Below are positions 36,075 through 42,611 of a stretch of DNA of 64,000 bases, in pieces. The notes under the pieces were generated by a model. The model did not search any database. It was not told the origin of the DNA and worked only from the letters and a program-made list of their open reading frames with translations. The position numbers were made by a program, and so were the translations under genes. The stretch spans positions 5,952,001 through 6,016,000 of the forward strand of contig NZ_CP071872.1 of the NCBI RefSeq assembly GCF_022647665.1, read 5' to 3'. The stretch's first letter is position 1, and each line of letters opens with the position of its first letter. Origin of the DNA: Streptomyces formicae. Its GTDB lineage: Bacteria > Actinomycetota > Actinomycetes > Streptomycetales > Streptomycetaceae.

Positions 36075-38165
36075 ATGAACCCCCGTTCCCTCCCGCACCG
36101 CCGAAGCATCCTGATCGGTGCCGCGCTGGTCGCTGCTACCGGCGCCGGTGTGCTGGTCCCGAGCGCGACCGCCCTCGCCGCCCCCGTTAGCGCGTCCTTC
36201 GCCGCTGGTACGGCCTCCCACGCGCCCGCGGTCGCCGGCAGCAGCACCTCGGCGGTGACCGTAACCGACAGCGACGGTGTGAAGTTCGACGTGAGCCTGC
36301 TGTCCGAGACCAGCAGTCCCGCCGACGGCGACATGGGCCCCCTCAAGGTCCGGTTCGCCAGCCACACGCCAGGTCACTCCGTCCACATGGCGTACGTGAA
36401 CATCCTGGGCGACACGGGTACCCATTTCAACGGCGGCTCCAACGGCTCGCTCGCGTACTGTTCCTCCGACGGAACGTCGTGCAGCAGCATCCACCGGATG
36501 GTCGCCGGTGACCGCGAAGGGACCGCGCGCATTCTCCTCAGTGCCAAGAACCTTCCCCCCATCATCTTCGACGTGAAGATTACGGCCGGGACGCCCGCAT
36601 CCCACGCCCAGCGCGAGGCTCGCGAGCAGGCCGCAATGGAGAAGCAGCGCATTGAGCAGGAGAAGAAGGACCAGAATCTCTCCGCCGCGCAGCGGGAGGA
36701 ACAGGACCGGTACGACCGGGCGGCTGCCGGTAACCCCGACCGCTCGGCCGAGGGCGGCTTCATCGACCCGGAGCTCCGGGCGAGGATGATGAGCGAAGGC
36801 TGGGAGGACTCCGTTCGCAACGCTCCGAATTGGACCCACACCCTTCGGGTCAGCGTCGCGAGCCCCCAGGGAGAGGTGGGCGCCAACCTCGGCCGTGGCA
36901 TAGCGACCGTTGTGAACAATTCCGGCGCGATGGCGGTTTCGACGTTCAACATCACGGTGCGGATCCTGGGTGACACCGGGACGACGTTCACGGGCGGGGG
37001 AACCGAGATCACTGTTCCGTACGACACCGAGTCCAGGAGGGCTGTTCTGCCGGACCTGATCGCGGGCGCGAACCCGGGAGTGGCCACACTCGACTTCTCA
37101 ACCGACCGTCTCAAGGGCAGCGTCAAGCACTTCATCGTCGTGAAGGAAAGCGCCGAGCAGCAGGCCCTCAAGGCTGAGCTGGAGGAGCAGGCCAAGGAAC
37201 AGGTCGCCGAAGAGGAGAAGCGCATCGTCGACGAGAAGGCCGAGGAGAAGCGCGTCGCCGACGAGAAGGCCGAGGAGAAGCGCATCGCCGACGAAAAGGC
37301 CGAGCAGGAGCGCATCGCCGCGGAGAAGGCCGAGGAGAAGCGCATCGCCGACGAAAAGGCCGAGCAGGAGCGCATCGCCGCGGAGAAGGCCGAGGAGAAG
37401 CGCATCGCCGACGAAAAGGCCGAGCAGGAGCGCATCGCCGCGGAGAAGGCCGAGGAGAAGCGCATCGCCGACGAGAAGGCCGCCCGAACGGTGACGCAGG
37501 TGCAGGTGCTGTCAGGTGACAAGCAGTCAGCCGTAGCCGGTACCGATTTCGCGGAGCCGCTGAAGGTTAAGGCCGTCAACAACGCGGGGGGTGTGGTCGA
37601 AGGCGCCAAGGTGACGTTCAAGATCACTGGTGACACAGGGACCTCGTTCCCCGGTGGCGACAAGTCCATGACGGGAACCGTCGCTGCCGACGGCACCGTG
37701 ACTTCGCTCAAGCTCGTCGCCGGTGACAAGCCCGGCACCGCCACCATCCACATCACCACCGACCAGGGTGCCACCGCCACAGCCGAACTGACCGTCACGG
37801 CCAAGAAGACCGACCCGACGTGGGAGAACGGCCAAGTCCACATCGGCTTCACGTCCACTGACCCGCAGCGCGGGAACGACGTAAAACTGAAGGTGCTGCG
37901 CCAGGGCGCGGACACTGTTGAGCTTCAGGCCGGCAAGGGCGGGTTCTTTGAGCCCAAGACCGACGGCCAGGCATACCAGGTTGTCATCTCCGAGACCGCC
38001 TGGCCCGGCGGGGATCTGATTGTGCCCGGGTCGGTGTACTTCACCACAGATGACCAGGGCCGTCCGGTCATCGACCAGGACGCCAGCCAGCTGCCTGAGG
38101 GGCTGACCCTGGATCGAGTCGAGGGCACGAACCAGTTCACCTTCCACTGGCACGGCGCCAAGTAG
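36075..38165 (+). CDS. Large secreted Ig-like repeat protein with charged helical stalk
   Basis: 696 aa. A signal peptide (about 1-36) is followed by three Ig-like (invasin/Big_1-type) modules, each carrying the GDTGTxFxGG loop (near residues 113, 303 and 521). Between modules 2 and 3 lies a roughly 110-residue charged helix made of 20-residue repeats rich in Ala/Glu/Lys (AEEKRIADEKAEQERIAAEK type), expected to be a long single helix or coiled coil. A final domain of about 110 residues (residues 585-696) ends in FTFHWHGAK. No catalytic motif, LPxTG or membrane anchor was seen. I infer a secreted adhesin or spacer-like surface protein. It ends at a good terminator. Confidence 0.8.
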   Translation: MNPRSLPHRRSILIGAALVAATGAGVLVPSATALAAPVSASFAAGTASHAPAVAGSSTSAVTVTDSDGVKFDVSLLSETSSPADGDMGPLKVRFASHTPGHSVHMAYVNILGDTGTHFNGGSNGSLAYCSSDGTSCSSIHRMVAGDREGTARILLSAKNLPPIIFDVKITAGTPASHAQREAREQAAMEKQRIEQEKKDQNLSAAQREEQDRYDRAAAGNPDRSAEGGFIDPELRARMMSEGWEDSVRNAPNWTHTLRVSVASPQGEVGANLGRGIATVVNNSGAMAVSTFNITVRILGDTGTTFTGGGTEITVPYDTESRRAVLPDLIAGANPGVATLDFSTDRLKGSVKHFIVVKESAEQQALKAELEEQAKEQVAEEEKRIVDEKAEEKRVADEKAEEKRIADEKAEQERIAAEKAEEKRIADEKAEQERIAAEKAEEKRIADEKAEQERIAAEKAEEKRIADEKAARTVTQVQVLSGDKQSAVAGTDFAEPLKVKAVNNAGGVVEGAKVTFKITGDTGTSFPGGDKSMTGTVAADGTVTSLKLVAGDKPGTATIHITTDQGATATAELTVTAKKTDPTWENGQVHIGFTSTDPQRGNDVKLKVLRQGADTVELQAGKGGFFEPKTDGQAYQVVISETAWPGGDLIVPGSVYFTTDDQGRPVIDQDASQLPEGLTLDRVEGTNQFTFHWHGAK
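37261..37480 (+). repeat. 60-bp perfect tandem repeats encoding the helical stalk
   Basis: Units at 37321-37380 and 37381-37440 are identical. The unit at 37261 differs at only two bases, and a partial unit follows to about 37480. Each encodes 20 residues. Half-unit 30-bp periodicity extends upstream to about 37220. Confidence 0.95.
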
Positions 38166-38198
38166 TAGCCCAGCCCCGGACCGGTAACCTCGCGGTCA

Positions 38199-38234
38199 AT
38201 GCCTGGGTCCGTTTCGTCGAACGGACCCAGGCAT
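38199..38234 (+). terminator. Terminator after the Ig-like protein gene
   Basis: A perfect 15-bp stem with a 6-nt loop (arms 38199-38213 and 38220-38234) begins 33 bp after the stop codon. Confidence 0.85.
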
Positions 38235-38307
38235 GTGGCCGGCCGGGCCTCACGCTCACGCCGTGGTGTGCGTGCTCACTGGGGCCGGCAAGTCCGCGGT
38301 GGCAGAA

Positions 38308-38623
38308 CTAGGGCCTGTGTGATGTTGCGATCAGTCGGCGGCCTTTAAGGAGGTCGTCGATCCAGATCATCGCGGCGCGGAGGTGGAGGCCTGCGAGGTA
38401 GCTCTCGGGTGATTTGTCGTAGCGGGTGGCGATCCCGCGCCAGGCCTTCAGCCTATTGATCAGCCGCTCGACGGTGTTCCGCTCCTTGTAGAGATCGGCA
38501 TCGTGGCCGACGGGTCGGCCGCCTCTGGAGCCCTTCTTCTTCCGGTTGGCGGCCTGGTCCTTCTTCTCCGGGATGACTGCCTTGATGTTGCGTTTGCGAA
38601 GGTAGGCGCGGTTCGCGCGGGAT
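38308..38623 (-). pseudogene. IS5-family transposase C-terminal fragment cut by IS110
   Basis: Read on the minus strand, the frame gives NIKAVIPEKKDQAANRKKKG, SRGGRPVGHDADLYKERNTV, ERLINRLKAWRGIATRYDKS and ends LIATSHRP with a TAG at 38308-38310. This is the last third of an IS5-group transposase, including the catalytic Glu in KERNTVER. The end next to the stop (GGGCCTGTGTGATGTTGC) looks like the element's terminal inverted repeat. The 5' two thirds are missing because the IS110 left end begins at 38624. Confidence 0.82.
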
Positions 38624-38971
38624 GAGTATGCCTAATGGGATCGGCAGGTCGGTACGCGAGCCCTGATCTTGGCTGGGGTTACACCGGCTTTCCGGGCGCG
38701 GAGCGAGCCTTTGAGTATGCCCGGACCCTCGAGTCCTGTTGACAAGGCGAGGTCGGCTCCGCGCTCAGCGGGGTCCGTAGTCCGAGCCGGTTGTGCGGAC
38801 CACCTCTCTCCAATGCCTGAGCCTCAGCTCCGAAGCAGACCGAGGACCGCGCGACTCGCTGGGGTTGCGAACGGCTGGTGGGATGACGTGCCTCGAGCAC
38901 TTCCATTAGGGAGCACGCGCACCCTGCACAGGCTCTGGCCTGCAGAAAGAGCCACGACACAGGAGGGCCGA
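38624..38971 (+). ncRNA. IS110 left end, candidate bridge-RNA locus
   Basis: In IS110-group elements the noncoding end upstream of the transposase encodes a structured guide (bridge) RNA that pairs with target and donor DNA. This 348-bp region occupies that position. I have not folded it or identified guide loops. Relative to the orphan copy it lacks about 111 bp, which may affect the RNA. Confidence 0.35.
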
Positions 38972-40237
38972 ATGGAGATCATGGGGTTACCGAAGCCCGT
39001 GTTCTGCGGGGTGGATCGGTCGGAAGACCATCACGACGTCGCGCTCGTCGACGCCGGCGGAAATCAGCTCGCCAAGCAGCGGATCAGCGACGATGCCGCC
39101 GGGTTCGCTCAGCTCACCGCCTTGCTGGTCGAACACGGCGACCGCGCGGACGCTCCGATTCCCGTCGCGATCGAGACCTCTCGTGGGCTTCTCGTCTCCT
39201 GTCTGCAGGTTACCGGTCGGCCGGTCTTCGCGATCAACCCGCTGGCGGTCGCCCGCTACCGTCACTCTGTCGCCCGGAAGAAGTCCGACGCCGTCGATGC
39301 CGCGGCACTGGCGAACATCCCGCGGACCGATATGGCTGCCCACCGGCCCCTGCCCACGGACTCCGAGCTCGTGCAGGCCATCGCCGTGCTCGCCCGGGCC
39401 CAGCAGGACGCCGTCTGGGACCGCGGCCAGGCCCACAACAGGCTCCGCTCCCAGCTGCGGGAGTTCTACCCGGCGATCCTGGAGGCCTTCGCCCAGCACA
39501 AGCACGGCTTGTGCTCACGGGAGGCCCGCACCATCCTCGCTGCAGCCCCGACGCCGACCGCGGCCGCGAGGCTGACACGTCGGCGCCTGCAGGCCCTGCT
39601 CAAGCAGGCCGGCCGCGTCCACGGCATCCACGCCGAAGCTGACAGGAACCATGAGGTCTTCCAGCGCGACTACCTCCACCAGCTGCCGCAGGTCGAGGCA
39701 GCACTGGGCCAGCAGACATCTGCCCTGCTCAGACAGTTGAACACCGCCTGCCAGAACGCGGACCAACTGGAGGAGGCCACCGCTCAGGCCTTCGAGGAAC
39801 ATCCGGACGCACCGGTCATCCGCAGCTTTCCCGGCCTCGGATCCTTAACCGGAGCCCGAGTCCTCGCGGAGATCGGCGACGACCGAACCCGGTTCGCGAA
39901 CGCCAGCTCGCTCAAGGCCTACGCCGGAAGCGCCCCGGTCACCCGGGCCAGCGGCAAGAGCTGCGTGGTCATGAGCCGGAAGGTCAAGAACCAACGGCTG
40001 GCAGCTGTCGGCTACGTGTGGGCCTTCGTCTCCCACACCAGATCACCCGGCGCCGGCGCCAGAGCCCACTACGACCGCCGCAGAGAAGCCGGCGACCGCC
40101 ACGTGGCCGCACAGCGCAACCTGTTCAACCGCTTCATGGGCATGCTCTTCCACTGCCTCCAACACGGCCAGCTCTACGACGAGACAAAGGCCTTCCCGAT
40201 CCAGCCACTGAAAGATCCCTCCACCGCCGCGGCTTGA
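38972..40237 (+). CDS. IS110-family transposase (DEDD, serine C-terminal domain)
   Basis: 421 aa, a normal length. The N-terminal RuvC-like domain has Asp15 (FCGVDRSEDHHDVAL), the Glu of VAIETS near residue 67 and the acidic pair of KKSDAVDAAAL near 106. The C-terminal transposase_20 domain has SFPGLGSLTGARVLAEIGDD and YAGSAPVTRASGKS with the conserved serine. It recombines DNA through the DEDD and Ser centres guided by a bridge RNA. The ATG at 38972 follows AGGAGG at 5 bp. No disruption is seen, so it is likely active. Confidence 0.93.
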   Translation: MEIMGLPKPVFCGVDRSEDHHDVALVDAGGNQLAKQRISDDAAGFAQLTALLVEHGDRADAPIPVAIETSRGLLVSCLQVTGRPVFAINPLAVARYRHSVARKKSDAVDAAALANIPRTDMAAHRPLPTDSELVQAIAVLARAQQDAVWDRGQAHNRLRSQLREFYPAILEAFAQHKHGLCSREARTILAAAPTPTAAARLTRRRLQALLKQAGRVHGIHAEADRNHEVFQRDYLHQLPQVEAALGQQTSALLRQLNTACQNADQLEEATAQAFEEHPDAPVIRSFPGLGSLTGARVLAEIGDDRTRFANASSLKAYAGSAPVTRASGKSCVVMSRKVKNQRLAAVGYVWAFVSHTRSPGAGARAHYDRRREAGDRHVAAQRNLFNRFMGMLFHCLQHGQLYDETKAFPIQPLKDPSTAAA

Positions 40238-40287
40238 CGCTTATCCGCGTGGGATGTCTTGTCCGTTCCTGGGGACGGTCCGTGGTC

Positions 40288-40848
40288 TCAGTCCTTGTGG
40301 ACGGTCCCGTCGGGGTCGAGACCCCGGAAGGAAAGGATCACGATGAGGAAGCCGCCGCACACGATCGCCGAGTCCGCGAGGTTGAAGACGGCGAAGTGCG
40401 CGGGCGCGATGAAGTCGACGACCGCGCCTTGGAAGACGCCCGGCGCCCGGAAGATCCGGTCGGTGAGATTGCCCAGCGCACCGCCCAGCAGCAGCCCGAG
40501 CGCGATGGCCCACGGCAGGCTGTACAGCTTGCGGGCGAGACGGGCGATCACGACGACCACCGCCGCCGCGATGATCGTGAAGATGATGGTGAAGGCACCG
40601 CCGAAGCCGAAGGCCGCGCCGGGGTTACGCACCGCCTCGAACTTCAGCAGATCGCCGATGACCCTGATCGGCTCCTGGTGCTCCAGCCTGGCCACCACGA
40701 TCATCTTGCTGCTGAGATCCAGCACGTAGGCCACGGCGGCCACGGCGAACAGCACCCAGACCCGGCGCCTGCCCCTGGGCTGCTCGGCAGGAGCCGCAGC
40801 CTCGTCGTCAACATCCGGCGTACCGATGATGCGCTCCGCCTCTGCCAC
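40288..40848 (-). CDS. lspA: Lipoprotein signal peptidase (signal peptidase II)
   Basis: 186 aa. Four membrane helices follow a roughly 28-residue cytosolic N-terminus. The catalytic aspartates lie in GGALGNLTDRI (Asp near residue 126) and FNLADSAIVCGG (Asp near 155), both family-defining motifs together with VRNPGAAFG. It cleaves prolipoprotein signal peptides after lipidation. In Streptomyces rluD normally follows directly; here the 3' side is occupied by IS110 and island 2, with the IS right end within 50 bp of the stop codon. The coding sequence itself is complete (ends GTVHKD). Confidence 0.96.
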   Translation of the reverse strand: MAEAERIIGTPDVDDEAAAPAEQPRGRRRVWVLFAVAAVAYVLDLSSKMIVVARLEHQEPIRVIGDLLKFEAVRNPGAAFGFGGAFTIIFTIIAAAVVVVIARLARKLYSLPWAIALGLLLGGALGNLTDRIFRAPGVFQGAVVDFIAPAHFAVFNLADSAIVCGGFLIVILSFRGLDPDGTVHKD

Positions 40849-40930
40849 GTGAGTCCCTCAACCTAGGTGCCTGACTGGTCACGAGGGTACGGCACACAGC
40901 TGCGGCCCCGGCCCCCGGTCCGGACCCGCC

Positions 40931-41009
40931 GCTCCCACCGCCGGGGCCGGACTCACCTCCACCGCCAGGGCCGGGAACTCAGCTCCACCGCCGGGGCCGG
41001 ACTCACCGC
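40931..41009. repeat. Three degenerate 26-bp repeats between lspA and the zinc-finger gene
   Basis: Units of the form TCCACCGCCGGGGCCGGACT start near 40932, 40958 and 40984 with small differences. They fill most of the space upstream of lspA and end 8 bp before the stop of the TraR/DksA-type gene. Confidence 0.75.
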
Positions 41010-41016
41010 TCCCGCC

Positions 41017-42066
41017 TCAGCTCCGGCGCTCCTGCTTCTGCTTGTCCTCCACGCAGAGGGTCGCCCTCGGGAACGCCTGCATGCGCGCCTTGCCGATCGG
41101 CTTCCCGCAGACCTCGCAGAGGCCGTACGTCCCCGCGTCGAGGCGCTGAAGGGCGTGCCCGGCCTGTTCGAGCATCTCGCGGGCGTTGGCGGCGAGAGCC
41201 ATCTCGTGTTCGCGCGTGATGTTCTTGGCGCCGGTGTCGGCCTGGTCGTCGCCCGCGCCGTCCCCGGACTCCCGCATCAGCCCGGTCAGCGCCTCCTCGG
41301 AGTGGCTGATCTCGGCCTGCAGCCGGGCCGTCTCCCTCTCCAGCTCCGCGCGCGCGGCAGCGACCTCTTCCGGTGTCCACGGATCCTCGCCCGGGCGCAC
41401 CGCCAGCTCTCCGGGGGCCACCGCGGCGATGCGGGCCGGCGGCACCGCCGTCGCAGTGCTCTCCCCGCCGGCTGTGGCACTGGCCACGGTCTTCTTCGCT
41501 CCCACCGTTCTGGCTCCCGTCTGCCGGGCGGCCTCGGCCGCCTCCTTGGCCGCGCTGGCGGCCTTCCTGGCGCCGGCACCCGTCGTTTTCGCGGCCGCCG
41601 CCTTCTTGGTCCTGCTCTTCGCCGGCGCCTTCGCGGCCGCCGCTTCCTTCCCGCTCGCGGTCTTCTTCGCCGCGGTCGCGGTCTTCGTGCTCTTCGGAGC
41701 CTTCGCGCCCTTCGGGGCCCTCGCATCCTTGGATGCCTTGGCGTCCTTGGTGCGCGCCTTGGCGTCCTTTGTGTGTTCGGGGGCCTCGGCCGGCTTCCCG
41801 GCGCTCTCCACCGCCGCGGGGGGCTTCTTCGCAGCCGTGGCCTTCTTGGCAGCCTTCACTGCCTTTTTCGGCGGTGCCGCGGCCTTCACCTCCGTGGCGT
41901 CGTGCGCGTTCACACCTGACGCGTCGGCCTTCGCCACCCGCCTGGTGCCGGGATTCTTCCTCCCGACCGTGCTCTTCTTGCCGTTCGTGTCCTTGGCCGC
42001 CGCCCCCGCAGCGGCGGTCGGCCTCTCGGACGCCGTCCTCTTCACGGCGGTCTTTTTCGCCACCAT
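41017..42066 (-). CDS. TraR/DksA-family zinc-finger protein with long Ala/Lys-rich N-terminus
   Basis: 349 aa. Residues 1-225 are an Ala/Lys/Thr-rich, histone-H1-like low-complexity region (KKAVKAAKKATAAKK and similar). A helical part (DPWTPEEVAAARAELERETA) and the DksA/TraR finger follow (YGLCEVCGKPIGKARMQAFP, then LCVEDKQKQ). DksA-type proteins modulate RNA polymerase through its secondary channel. Two oddities are seen: the fourth zinc ligand is Asp rather than Cys (CVED), and the N-terminal extension is far longer than in DksA (about 150 aa total). The ATG at 42066 (MVAKKTAVKR) with AAGGGG was chosen. Confidence 0.85.
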   Translation of the reverse strand: MVAKKTAVKRTASERPTAAAGAAAKDTNGKKSTVGRKNPGTRRVAKADASGVNAHDATEVKAAAPPKKAVKAAKKATAAKKPPAAVESAGKPAEAPEHTKDAKARTKDAKASKDARAPKGAKAPKSTKTATAAKKTASGKEAAAAKAPAKSRTKKAAAAKTTGAGARKAASAAKEAAEAARQTGARTVGAKKTVASATAGGESTATAVPPARIAAVAPGELAVRPGEDPWTPEEVAAARAELERETARLQAEISHSEEALTGLMRESGDGAGDDQADTGAKNITREHEMALAANAREMLEQAGHALQRLDAGTYGLCEVCGKPIGKARMQAFPRATLCVEDKQKQERRS

Positions 42067-42329
42067 GGCCGCGGCCCCTTCACATATTGTGATCTTGCTC
42101 GCGATTCGTGCTGGGACGATAAATCGACCCCAGCCCCGCGGCAACGGGGCACGCCGCCGCTCGGGACGGCCCCGGGCCTGCCCCAATACGAGCCTGCATC
42201 CGTTGTGCCCAGCTCCCCGCCCCGTAATCCGCCCGGCGGCCGCCGCCCGAGCCCGCCCGGCTCCGTATGGCCATTCGGGTCACCGTGGAAATCCGGTCGG
42301 CCACGCTGTGCCCCGGCCCGTACACTGGG
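42067..42329. other. Divergent promoter region between the zinc-finger gene and ileS leader
   Basis: 263 bp with no gene. On the plus strand GTACACT near 42319 could be the -10 element for the ileS leader; its -35 is not clear. Confidence 0.35.
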
Positions 42330-42611
42330 CTGAGCGAAAGGCGTGGATGGGGACGAGTAGCGTCGTACGCAGCCATGAGCGACCCGGGGACGGTGCGAGC
42401 CCGGGGGCCAGCGCGGCGTGAAACATCACCCCGGAGCCGCCGGAAGAAAGCCCGCGGAGGACCGTGGGCCGGTAGAACCGGCATCGCGACCCCAATGAGG
42501 GGGTCCGGGGCGTGCGCGTCCGGGGCCAAGGAGGGTGGTACCGCGGGAGCGCAGCACATCGCTCTCGTCCCTCCGACGGAAGAGACACAGTCCGTTGGAG
42601 GAGCCCGAAGC
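42330..42611 (+). promoter_or_regulatory. T-box riboswitch of ileS (translational type)
   Basis: The conserved T-box sequence GGGTGGTACCGCG is at 42533-42545. A candidate Ile specifier ATC is at 42426-42428 in the short stem I typical of Actinobacteria. Two exclusive structures are visible. The antisequestrator pairs GGAGGG (42530-42535) with CCCTCC (42569-42574). The sequestrator pairs 42570-42580 with 42591-42601 and buries the GGAGGAG ribosome site (42597-42603). Uncharged tRNA-Ile would stabilise the first and free the ribosome site, raising IleRS synthesis when isoleucine is short. Confidence 0.9.

Larger units (their letters stand above)
38624..40250 (+). mobile_element. Intact IS110-family insertion sequence
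   Basis: A long noncoding left end (348 bp), one DEDD transposase gene and a very short right end give the typical IS110-group layout. The left boundary is placed where identity with the orphan copy at 28039 begins. The right boundary must lie within 40238-40287, before the lspA stop codon, and is approximate. There are no terminal inverted repeats or target duplication, as is normal for this family. It is inserted into an IS5 fragment on the left and faces lspA on the right. Confidence 0.85.

Noticed and set aside
38669..38971. IS110 transposase start at 38669
   Set aside because: That extension lies in the noncoding left end shared with the orphan copy. AGGAGG immediately precedes the ATG at 38972, where homology begins.
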